A stretch of DNA of 13,028 bases, from the NCBI GenBank assembly GCA_947254705.1, contig CAMYCX010000036.1:1-13028 (forward strand), in the 5' to 3' direction. A program made the position numbers and the translations under genes. Shown one piece after another: positions 5,910-10,781 of the stretch (position 1 is the first letter of the stretch; each line of letters opens with the position of its first letter). The notes under the pieces were generated by a model. That model saw only the letters and a list, made by a program, of their open reading frames with translations, searched no databases and had not been told where the DNA came from. Origin of the DNA: an uncultured Veillonellaceae bacterium (GTDB taxonomy: Bacteria; Bacillota; Negativicutes; Veillonellales; Negativicoccaceae).

Positions 5910-6149
5910 TTACTCCTTCCCAAGTACAAAACTCATTCCCAACGCCACGCATAAACGCTGTGCCGTCCCGATACGAGGCTCTCGTCCTATTCGCTCCAAC
6001 TGCGCAATATACTCCCGCGACAAGCCGCTCTCCTTCGCTAATCGATACTGAGACCAGCCTAAACGCTTTCTTTGTTCCACCAACGCAACCACAAAATCTT
6101 GTGCTATTTCCGCTCTTTCCTTTCTTTTTATACCACCCCTAGCAATCAT
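5910..6149 (-). CDS. XRE-family HTH regulator at the head of the early operon
   Basis: This 79-aa protein is essentially one HTH_XRE domain: WSQYRLAKESGLSREYIAQLE (32-52) is the helix-turn-helix, with PRIGTAQRLCVALG completing the fold. A basic N-terminal arm precedes it. Such proteins bind short palindromes as dimers. ATG 6149 has GGAGG about 10 nt upstream. Its leader overlaps the plus-strand promoter at 6153-6182, so binding here could control both its own operon and the neighbouring RNA. The HTH is strikingly similar to that of the XRE gene at 7851-8051. No clear minus-strand promoter was found, so it may be read from the operon upstream. Confidence 0.8.
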   Translation of the reverse strand: MIARGGIKRKERAEIAQDFVVALVEQRKRLGWSQYRLAKESGLSREYIAQLERIGREPRIGTAQRLCVALGMSFVLGKE

Positions 6150-6152
6150 TAC

Positions 6153-6182
6153 TTGACTACCTCCCCTCTTTCATAGTAAAAT
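6153..6182 (+). promoter_or_regulatory. Sigma-A type promoter for the 6190-6525 RNA
   Basis: TTGACT (6153-6158), an 18-nt spacer and TAAAAT (6177-6182) match the sigma-70/A consensus at 5 of 6 positions each. Transcription would begin near 6189-6190. The -35 overlaps the ribosome site and leader of the divergent XRE gene, so the two units could exclude each other. Confidence 0.6.
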
Positions 6183-6189
6183 TCAATAT

Positions 6190-6525
6190 ATAGATATAGG
6201 TGTCTACTCGGCATCTAGTCTTAGGAAAGGAGTTGGTTGCTTTATGGGCCAATTTTTGTCCGACGCCTGTGCTCCTTCACTTTGATGCGAACCGTGGCGT
6301 TGTAACGGTGGCAATCCCGACTGCCTAAGTGATAAAGCAACTTCAAGAATGAGCGCGTGGCAACGCTCATGTTGACGCTCACCAAGAGCACTATCCCGGG
6401 GTGGCTGCTTGGAAGTGAAACTTGACTGCAAAGATGGAGCAAACAAACGGGCGACATTTCGTCTGCCAAACGAATTGTCGGCTAAGAGGAATGCAACTCA
6501 AACTTGTATTCCTCTTTTCATTTTT
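6190..6525 (+). ncRNA. Candidate structured non-coding RNA (about 335 nt)
   Basis: No believable protein gene lies in 6150-6550, yet the plus strand is unusually rich in pairing. GTTGCTTTAT (6236-6245) pairs perfectly with ATAAAGCAAC (6332-6341). ATGAGCG (6349-6355) pairs with CGCTCAT (6364-6370). CCA..AGCA (6382-6390) pairs with TGCTTGG (6406-6412). CGACATTTCGT (6452-6462) pairs with ACGAATTGTCG (6470-6480) with one mismatch. TTCACTT (6276-6282) can pair with AAGTGAA (6413-6419), making a pseudoknot, or with AAGTGA (6327-6332). A good promoter precedes it and a strong terminator ends it. I do not recognise a known RNA class. It sits between the cro-side operon and the early operon, antisense to any read-through transcript. 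Length and structure are inferred, not measured. Confidence 0.6.
6484..6525 (+). terminator. Strong intrinsic terminator of the candidate RNA
   Basis: AAGAGGAAT (6484-6492) pairs with ATTCCTCTT (6508-6516). The stem continues through a G-T pair and CAA/TTG to 13 bp with loop CTCAAAC, and is followed by a broken T-tract (TTTTCATTTTT). The T-rich side is on the plus strand only, so minus-strand read-through should not be stopped. Confidence 0.8.
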
Positions 6526-6550
6526 AGCGCTCGCAACTCTTCAAAATCCG

Positions 6551-6838
6551 TCACTCATCACACCTCCCCGACATCATGCCAAGCGCACCCGAACCGATCG
6601 CCACCGCCAGCGCGCCGATCATCTTCTGATCACCGCTCGTCGCGCCCGACGCGACAATTGCAAAACCACAACCGACCGCGCCCAAGAAAACCATTCCCAG
6701 CACCGCAGGCCAGTATTCAACGACCGCCCGTGCCGTTTCACGCGCCACCCATACCGCCAACGCCAGGGGAACCAAAACGCCCCAATAAAGCACTTCTCCG
6801 CGCTGCACTCGACATCGCACACGTTCTGCCGTTCTCAT
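6551..6838 (-). CDS. Small three-helix membrane protein, unknown function
   Basis: This 95-aa product from ATG 6838 has three hydrophobic segments (about 16-33, 43-63 and 72-90) separated by short charged loops, with a positive N-terminus (RTAERVRCRVQRG) suggesting it lies inside. The last two segments are Gly/Ala-rich. The start follows the upstream stop by 5 nt with AAGGCGG nearby; an in-frame GTG at 6862 overlaps the upstream gene and is less likely. It is not placed like a holin, since it is in the early cro-side operon. Superinfection exclusion is one possibility, unsupported by motif. It is the last gene before the RNA locus. Confidence 0.55.
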   Translation of the reverse strand: MRTAERVRCRVQRGEVLYWGVLVPLALAVWVARETARAVVEYWPAVLGMVFLGAVGCGFAIVASGATSGDQKMIGALAVAIGSGALGMMSGRCDE

Positions 6839-6843
6839 GCGTT

Positions 6844-7035
6844 TCACCGCCTTTCTCGCCACTTCATAAATTCGTCAAACATTGCGCCGTTAATTCTTAA
6901 CCCCCGACGACTTCCCCGCACACCGTCCGCAAACTGCGGTACGGCTTGCATTTCATGTCTTAATCGCCAAACGTGTTGACGGCTAAAACTCCACCGCTCC
7001 GCCAACTCTGACGTTTTGATCCATTCCCGCGCCAT
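6844..7035 (-). CDS. Excisionase/AlpA-like HTH protein
   Basis: This 63-aa protein has a winged-helix pattern: IKTSELAERWSFSRQHVWRL (6-25) as the HTH, then a wing-like SRRGLRINGAMFDEFM. That size and layout fit the excisionase/AlpA/MerR-type small DNA-binding proteins of phages, which bend DNA at attachment sites or act as local regulators. The distance from the integrase makes excisionase only one option. ATG 7035 has a good AAGGGGG site at 8 nt. Family type fairly sure; exact role unknown. Confidence 0.65.
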   Translation of the reverse strand: MAREWIKTSELAERWSFSRQHVWRLRHEMQAVPQFADGVRGSRRGLRINGAMFDEFMKWRERR

Positions 7036-7040
7036 TGTTT

Positions 7041-7256
7041 CTACCCCCTTACGCCTGCGCGCGCTTTCAGCTTGGCCATCGCCTCCCGCACTGCGTCGTC
7101 CGGATTGATTCGCGCCTTGCCCGCGCCGCCTAAATTGATTCGCGCCTTGCCCGCGCCGTCGAGAATCTCCCGCACCTTGTCCGCCTCATCCATGACGGCG
7201 GCGACCACCGCCGCGTCGACGATGCGGTAGGTCCGGCGCTCCTTTTCCCCTCGCAC
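7041..7256 (-). CDS. C-terminal half of a probably frameshifted phage gene
   Basis: This frame reads RTYRIVDAAVVAAVMDEADKVREIL, then a duplicated GAGKARIN segment, and ends AKLKARAGVRG. The only possible starts near its beginning are a GTG at 7256 without ribosome site and weaker internal codons. The frame of the preceding 84-aa entry changes from natural-looking to Arg/Ser/Thr-rich exactly where this one becomes natural-looking, so the two are most simply halves of one protein, out of register by -1 at the GGGGAAAA run (7243-7250). Either a recent 1-nt loss or a sequencing error could explain it. Confidence 0.45.
   Translation of the reverse strand: MRGEKERRTYRIVDAAVVAAVMDEADKVREILDGAGKARINLGGAGKARINPDDAVREAMAKLKARAGVRG
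7104..7158. repeat. 30-bp in-frame tandem duplication
   Basis: A 25-nt identical block (ATTGATTCGCGCCTTGCCCG onward) occurs at 7104-7128 and 7134-7158, a 30-nt period. In the minus-strand frame it encodes two 10-residue units beginning GAGKARIN, so the frame is preserved. It looks like a recent slippage or recombination duplication. Confidence 0.85.
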
Positions 7257-7384
7257 ATCGGCGGAATTTCCTGCGCCATCTCGTGCCAGCAGTTGAGAAG
7301 CCGCCGCACGCGTTCAAGCGCTAGCCACACGGCTCGAGACTTGTCGATGCCGGCAGTGTCCTGCACGCTTTTCATCTTTTCCAT
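7130..7384 (-). CDS. N-terminal half of a probably frameshifted phage gene
   Basis: ATG 7384 has a strong AAGGGGGTG site at 5-8 nt, so translation clearly starts here. The first 50 residues (MEKMKSVQDTAGIDKSRAVW, then a helix with LERVRRLLNCWHEMAQEIPP) look like a genuine protein. After about residue 50 the frame becomes Arg/Ser/Trp-rich and shadows the gene in the -1 frame. I read this as the true start of one protein continuing in the 7041-7256 frame. No family recognised. The 78-nt gap upstream (7385-7462) holds only a 24-codon frame broken by a TAG. Confidence 0.5.
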   Translation of the reverse strand: MEKMKSVQDTAGIDKSRAVWLALERVRRLLNCWHEMAQEIPPMCEGKRSAGPTASSTRRWSPPSWMRRTRCGRFSTARARRESI

Positions 7385-7462
7385 GTTTTCACCCCCTTCG
7401 TTTTTTTTCTCTCGCCCGCCGCACGACTGCCAACTATCGCGCGGCGCGGCGTGTTGCCCACA

Positions 7463-7837
7463 TCACGGTTCACTCCCTTTTTCATCGCGAATGTACGCGC
7501 CGATTACCTCTGAAAAGTAATCAGAAAGACGGATTACAAATCTGAACCCATCGCGCCTGCGATATACTCGCGCCACGCCGAACAGGGTTTGAACAGTAGG
7601 CTCGTTCGGTCCTCCAATATCAACCTTTCCCAACTTGATCAAAAAACCATGATTTTCAACCGGAGTATATTCTCCCCCGCGCCAATCGCTCACACGGTCA
7701 TTAGAAACATCAACTTCTGCGAGCGTAACTCCCGGTTCCGCGTATCCCTCAATTCCTGATAACACGTTTTGCTGCTCCTGTCGGAGCAACGCTTTAACAG
7801 CTTGATACAGGTTCCATTGCTTGGCTGTTGCCGCCAT
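7463..7837 (-). CDS. 124-aa hypothetical phage protein
   Basis: ATG 7837 has a perfect GGAGG at 8 nt, directly after the stop of the XRE gene; the frame is open further upstream but without support. The product begins MAATAKQWNLYQAVKALLRQ and then becomes beta-rich, with DRVSDWRGGEYTPVENHG, KVDIGGPNEPTVQTLFG and YRRRDGFRFVIRLSDYF. It is probably a single globular domain. I do not recognise the family. Coupling to the XRE gene suggests it is made with that regulator. Confidence 0.6.
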   Translation of the reverse strand: MAATAKQWNLYQAVKALLRQEQQNVLSGIEGYAEPGVTLAEVDVSNDRVSDWRGGEYTPVENHGFLIKLGKVDIGGPNEPTVQTLFGVARVYRRRDGFRFVIRLSDYFSEVIGAYIRDEKGSEP

Positions 7838-7850
7838 TTGCTTCACCTCC

Positions 7851-8051
7851 TTAACTCTTTTTCTTAAACACGATTTCAATTCCCAGTGCTGAACATATCC
7901 GCTCTACCGTCTTGATCATGGGAGAGTGCCTTTCCAATTCCAACTTTGCAATCATCTCCCTTGACAGCCCGCTTTCTTTTGCCAGCCTGTACTGCGTCCA
8001 CCCTTTTTCATTTCGTGCTTTTTTCATCACATCTACAAAATGTTGACCCAT
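7851..8051 (-). CDS. XRE-family HTH regulator, paralogue of the 5910-6149 gene
   Basis: The 66-aa protein is a bare HTH_XRE domain: WTQYRLAKESGLSREMIAKL (19-38) is the helix-turn-helix, followed by SPMIKTVERICSALGIEIVF. The core QYRLAKESGLSRE is identical to that of the XRE protein at 5910-6149, so the two may recognise related sites. Starts: ATG 8051 (AGGG at 7 nt) or TTG 8057, which has a better placed AAGGA at 6 nt. The gene is followed immediately by the 124-aa gene whose ribosome site overlaps its end. Confidence 0.8.
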   Translation of the reverse strand: MGQHFVDVMKKARNEKGWTQYRLAKESGLSREMIAKLELERHSPMIKTVERICSALGIEIVFKKKS

Positions 8052-8094
8052 ATGCAATCCCTGTCCTTACTACAACCTAGCGGAATGGACAGCG

Positions 8095-8193
8095 TCAAAG
8101 TCGCACAAGTGATGCATAAATAATCGTTATTGCGGTCAACAATATTGCAATTTGTGTCAATAATCCCAGAATCTTTACCAAACGCTCATACAT
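8095..8193 (-). CDS. 32-aa membrane peptide
   Basis: ATG 8193 has a GGGAGGG site at 6 nt and the frame runs 32 codons. The product MYERLVKILGLLTQIAILLT continues AITIIYASLVRL, a single hydrophobic helix with a basic end. It is too short for normal gene finders. The strong ribosome site and one clean membrane segment support it. Possible roles are a small membrane toxin-like or exclusion peptide, or a regulator of a larger membrane protein; nothing in the sequence decides. Confidence 0.5.
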   Translation of the reverse strand: MYERLVKILGLLTQIAILLTAITIIYASLVRL

Positions 8194-8205
8194 CCTCATC
8201 CCTCC

Positions 8206-8281
8206 CTACGCCAACGCGTGTTTGAGCTTTTCTCGCCCGAAGAGTACGAATTTTTTTAGATCTTCAAGGCTTCTCGTTCAT
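8206..8281 (-). pseudogene. Possible frameshifted mini-gene
   Basis: ATG 8281 with GAGG at 6 nt starts MNEKP and then stops. Removing one C near 8269 would give MNEKLEDLKKFVLFGREKLK followed by HALA and a TAG next to the ribosome site of the 32-aa gene. The fit with its neighbours is neat but the frame is short, so this is only a suggestion. Confidence 0.22.
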
Positions 8282-8299
8282 GCTTCACCTCGCCGTTTT

Positions 8300-8316
8300 A
8301 TCAACTTAAACTTGAT
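8300..8316. promoter_or_regulatory. Distal operator-like palindrome at the end of the cro-like gene
   Basis: ATCAACTTAAACTTGAT differs at one base from the 17-bp palindrome in the main control region (reverse complement of 8748-8764). It overlaps the stop codon of the cro-like gene. About 450 bp separate it from the main operators, a distance that would allow looping. The function is inferred from the match. Confidence 0.6.
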
Positions 8317-8507
8317 GTTGTGGGCAAAGAAATTGCCTCTTTCGGCACTCCATACAAGTCACACAGTGCCGAAAAATTGGCAAAATCAATGATTGTTCGC
8401 CCTAGCTCCCAATTAACAACTGTTTGCTTATTTTTTCTCAATTTTTTAGCGACATCATCTTGTGTTAGTCCGGCATTTACACGTGCCGCTTTCAATGACA
8501 TTTGCAC
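8301..8507 (-). CDS. Cro-like XRE repressor
   Basis: From GTG 8507 (GGAGG at 7 nt) the product is 68 aa; an in-frame ATG lies at 8501. The HTH is clear: LKAARVNAGLTQDDVAKKLR then KNKQTVVNWELGR, with DFANFSALCDLYGVP closing the domain. It is the first DNA-binding gene downstream of the strong minus-strand promoter and divergent from the CI-like gene, the classic Cro position. The upstream open frame to 8591 is a shadow of two tiny genes and lacks a ribosome site. Its 3' end holds an operator-like palindrome. Role by position and fold, quite sure. Confidence 0.78.
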   Translation of the reverse strand: MQMSLKAARVNAGLTQDDVAKKLRKNKQTVVNWELGRTIIDFANFSALCDLYGVPKEAISLPTTSSLS

Positions 8508-8521
8508 ATCATCACCTCCTT

Positions 8522-8614
8522 TCAGCTCCACTTCCATACCATGCTGACCAGCTGCAACACCGCCGATAGTGCCAGTGCCACGCAAGCCCACCTCAACATC
8601 TTTTCCGTTTCCAT
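8522..8614 (-). CDS. 30-aa membrane peptide
   Basis: The frame from ATG 8614 (or ATG 8599, nearer the upstream stop) ends at 8522, immediately before the ribosome site of the cro-like gene. The product METEKMLRWACVALALSAVL continues QLVSMVWKWS, a single membrane segment with polar ends. No strong ribosome site; it would rely on coupling with the 38-aa gene it overlaps by up to 22 nt. Moderately supported. Confidence 0.38.
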   Translation of the reverse strand: METEKMLRWACVALALSAVLQLVSMVWKWS

Positions 8615-8709
8615 ATTTTATCGATGACTTTCTCTATCAGCGTTAGAGCCGCTGTGAGAAGAAGCATAGTCGCCGTTTGATGCTCAAGTTTTTCCTTTTT
8701 CTGCCTCAA
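8593..8709 (-). CDS. 38-aa membrane peptide, first gene after the cro-side promoter
   Basis: A TTG at 8709 is preceded by a perfect AAAGGAGG at 7 nt, with the predicted transcription start about 25 nt upstream. The product starts MRQKKEKLEHQTATMLLLTA, continues ALTLIEKVIDK and ends IWKRKRC: a basic head, one hydrophobic helix and a basic tail, the layout of small membrane-active peptides. The ribosome site has no other start to serve. Being the promoter-proximal gene it should be the first product made on induction. Function unknown. Confidence 0.55.
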   Translation of the reverse strand: MRQKKEKLEHQTATMLLLTAALTLIEKVIDKIWKRKRC

Positions 8710-8740
8710 GTGATTTCCTCCTTTCTCTCTTGATGATTAT

Positions 8741-8769
8741 AGTATAAATCAACTTTAAGTTGATGTCAA
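8741..8769 (-). promoter_or_regulatory. Strong cro-side promoter (PR-like)
   Basis: On the minus strand: TTGACA (8764-8769), 17-nt spacer, TATACT (8741-8746), a near-consensus sigma-A promoter. The start should be near 8734. The 17-bp operator palindrome fills the spacer, so a bound repressor would exclude polymerase. Confidence 0.85.
8748..8764. promoter_or_regulatory. Operator O1, perfect 17-bp palindrome
   Basis: ATCAACTTTAAGTTGAT is a perfect palindrome about a central T and lies exactly between the -35 and -10 of the cro-side promoter. The half-site TCAAC recurs at 8766 and 8811. It is the best candidate for CI-like and Cro-like binding. Confidence 0.8.
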
Positions 8770-8782
8770 CACCTAAAGTTGA
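8766..8782. promoter_or_regulatory. Operator O2, imperfect palindrome
   Basis: TCAACACCTAAAGTTGA has the same TCAAC/GTTGA half-sites with 7 nt between instead of 5. It overlaps the -35 of the cro-side promoter and lies 18 bp from O1, so adjacent dimers could bind on one helix face. A third, single half-site is at 8811-8815 in the cI promoter spacer. Confidence 0.6.
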
Positions 8783-8801
8783 TTTTTTTTGTGTTTTGGT
8801 A

Positions 8802-8830
8802 TTGATTTCGTCAACTTTATCTTTTATAAT
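8802..8830 (+). promoter_or_regulatory. Promoter of the CI-like repressor gene (PRM-like)
   Basis: TTGATT (8802-8807), 17-nt spacer, TATAAT (8825-8830). Start near 8837, only about 16 nt before the coding region and within reach of its AGGAGG site. A TCAAC half-site in the spacer (8811-8815) offers a point for autorepression. Confidence 0.75.
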
Positions 8831-8852
8831 ACTTTTAACAGGAGGTTACGCT

Positions 8853-9488
8853 ATGGACACTCAAAAAATAAACGAAATATTTCGCAAAAATCTATCCACC
8901 TATCTCGCCGAGCGCGGTCACACTCAGCTCGAACTAGCAAAATATATGAACGTTAGCAACACAACTGTCAACAACTGGGTCAAAGGATATAGTGCGCCTC
9001 GCATGGATAAAATTGACCGCATTTGTCAATTTCTACGCATCACCCGATCCGATCTGCTCGAAGACAAAACCGTCTCGATACCAGACGATCCAAATATATT
9101 TGCTCCTAAACTAAAAAAAGTCCCCTTACTTGGCACTACCGCCGCGGGAGAGCCTATTTTATCGGAGGAGCATTTTGAAGGCTATGTCAGCACCACCGAA
9201 GACGCCGACTTTTGCCTACGCGTCCACGGGGACAGTATGAACGGTATCGGCGTACATGACGGCGATACCGTTTTTGTTAAATCTCAAGAAGAAGTGGAGT
9301 CGGGACAAGTTGCCGTCGTGCGTATCAATGGCGATGGCGTGACATTGAAACGCCTCTATCGAAACGGCGAGAGCGTGATTTTACAGTCCGAAAACCCCGA
9401 CTACCCGCCCATGATATTCAGCGCCGAAAACTGCGACGATTTCCGCATCCTCGGCCTTGCTATTATTAAGCAAGGATTGATTAAATAA
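8853..9488 (+). CDS. CI/LexA-type self-cleaving phage repressor
   Basis: The 211-aa protein has an N-terminal HTH_XRE domain (about 8-66, with TQLELAKYMNVSNTTVNNWV) and a C-terminal S24 peptidase domain. The cleavage site is at Ala98-Gly99 in LLGTTAAGEPI; Ser128 (HGDSMNG) and Lys166 (VTLKRLY) form the catalytic pair. Established knowledge: RecA filaments trigger self-cleavage of such repressors, inducing the prophage. ATG 8853 has AGGAGG at 7 nt; the frame is open 31 codons further upstream but that part crosses the promoter. It is divergent from the cro-side operon and likely represses it through the TCAAC/GTTGA sites. fic lies 59 nt downstream. Confidence 0.92.
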   Translation: MDTQKINEIFRKNLSTYLAERGHTQLELAKYMNVSNTTVNNWVKGYSAPRMDKIDRICQFLRITRSDLLEDKTVSIPDDPNIFAPKLKKVPLLGTTAAGEPILSEEHFEGYVSTTEDADFCLRVHGDSMNGIGVHDGDTVFVKSQEEVESGQVAVVRINGDGVTLKRLYRNGESVILQSENPDYPPMIFSAENCDDFRILGLAIIKQGLIK

Positions 9489-9547
9489 AACGCGGTAGAT
9501 AAAAACAGAGGAAACTTACCATGTCAGATCTTGTTAAGGAGTTTTTT

Positions 9548-10717
9548 ATGAAACAAATTCAACTAGAAAAGTTTTCCCCAGGTCATTATGAATCTCAGGG
9601 AGACTATAAAAGTTTTATCCCTACTCATATTAACGCAGAGTGGACTTGGTCAACTCCCAAAATATCTCGACTTCTAGCAGAGGCAAGTTATGAAATAGGA
9701 AGTCTCAATATGTACTCGGGGAAAATACCAAATATCGACCTTTATATTCAAATGCACATTGTAACCGAAGCAAATAAATCGAGCAAAATTGAAGGCACAC
9801 AAACAAACATTGAAGAAGACTTGATGCCTCTTGAAGAATTAAGCCCAGAAAAACGTGATGATCAACAAGAAGTGCGCAATTACATCCAGGCCTTGAGACA
9901 TGGCATTTCTGCCATTCTACAAGAAAACATGCCCTTATCCACCCGACTAATAAAGCAAACTCATTACTTGCTCTTACAAAACGTGCGTGGAAAGCACAAA
10001 AGCCCTGGAGAATACAGGACATCGCAAAATTGGATTGGCGGCGGGCGTCCGGGCAACGCCGTGTTTGTTCCACCACCCGCATCCTTGATAAACGATTTAA
10101 TGGGGGATTTAGAGAACTTCCTGCACAACCCCAACATTGATACCCCTGGGTTAATCCGCATGGCTATTGCGCACTATCAATTTGAAACTATTCATCCATT
10201 TTTAGATGGGAATGGTCGCGTAGGAAGATTGCTTATTCCTCTTTTTTTGCTTGAACAGAGCCTGCTTGAGCAACCTTGCTTTTACATATCAGACTTTTTC
10301 GAGAAAAACAAATCCGACTATTACACCGCTCTCAATGATGTCCGTGAGTATGGTAATATGCGTGCCTGGATTGAGTTTTTTCTTACAGCTGTTATAGAAA
10401 CGTCAAAGTCTGCACGAAGTAAATTCGAAAAGGTAACCATCTTAGTCAGCTCATATGATGCTGTATCTCCACAAATAGCTGGATCCATAAGCACCGTCCG
10501 AGCAATACTTGAAACATTTTATAAATGGCCCATAAACCGAATAAACGACATTGTACAAACGACCAACCTCACCCAAAATACAGTCCGTAATACCGTCAAC
10601 AGCATGGTAGAACACAAAATACTCACCGAAGTAACAGGGACTTCCAGAAATAAAGTATATGTTGCTGATGACTACCTGCGTGTTTTTATGTCAGAAAAAC
10701 AGCAAAACCTGACATAA
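9548..10717 (+). CDS. fic: Fic-domain protein (probable AMP-transferase) with winged-helix tail
   Basis: The 389-aa protein has a Fic_N region, the full Fic motif HPFLDGNGRVGR (216-227) and a C-terminal winged-helix-like domain with TTNLTQNTVRNTVNSMVEHK. Fic enzymes usually transfer AMP to a protein side chain. The segment SSKIEG (78-83) fits the inhibitory [S/T]xxxE[G/N] helix, placed before the Fic core as in class II enzymes that restrain themselves. ATG 9548 has AAGGAG at 6 nt; ATG 9521 (GAGG at 9 nt) would add 9 residues. No own promoter or intervening terminator is visible, so it is probably expressed with the repressor in the lysogen, as accessory cargo. Its base composition is more A+T-rich than the phage genes. 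The target is unknown. Its last codons lie in a duplicated inverted repeat. Confidence 0.9.
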   Translation: MKQIQLEKFSPGHYESQGDYKSFIPTHINAEWTWSTPKISRLLAEASYEIGSLNMYSGKIPNIDLYIQMHIVTEANKSSKIEGTQTNIEEDLMPLEELSPEKRDDQQEVRNYIQALRHGISAILQENMPLSTRLIKQTHYLLLQNVRGKHKSPGEYRTSQNWIGGGRPGNAVFVPPPASLINDLMGDLENFLHNPNIDTPGLIRMAIAHYQFETIHPFLDGNGRVGRLLIPLFLLEQSLLEQPCFYISDFFEKNKSDYYTALNDVREYGNMRAWIEFFLTAVIETSKSARSKFEKVTILVSSYDAVSPQIAGSISTVRAILETFYKWPINRINDIVQTTNLTQNTVRNTVNSMVEHKILTEVTGTSRNKVYVADDYLRVFMSEKQQNLT

Positions 10718-10759
10718 GACGTTTCCTTATGTCAGAAAAACGGCAAAACCTGACATAAG
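10686..10759. repeat. Duplicated 33-bp inverted-repeat element
   Basis: A 33-nt block occurs twice (10686-10718, 10727-10759; one substitution, 41-nt period). Each copy starts TTATGTCAG and ends CTGACATAAG, so each can form a hairpin. Between the copies, CTGACATAAG and CTTATGTCAG form 10-bp inverted arms around a 7-nt centre (ACGTTTC), the geometry of a tyrosine-recombinase core site. The first copy contains the fic stop codon. No T-run follows, so it is not a classic terminator. Confidence 0.85.
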
Positions 10760-10781
10760 TATCTTAGAAAGGAGAGTACCC

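Noticed and set aside
6204..6469. Minus-strand open frames of 75-80 codons in the 6.2-6.5 kb region
   Set aside because: No ribosome sites, Ser/Gln/His-rich unnatural composition, and they mirror the stems of the plus-strand RNA.
7385..7462. 24-codon minus-strand frame between the 124-aa gene and the frameshifted gene
   Set aside because: It holds an in-frame TAG and is Arg/Ala-rich; it fits the junctions, but too little supports it.
9705..10161. Minus-strand open frames inside fic
   Set aside because: They are antisense shadows of a sure gene, with no ribosome sites.
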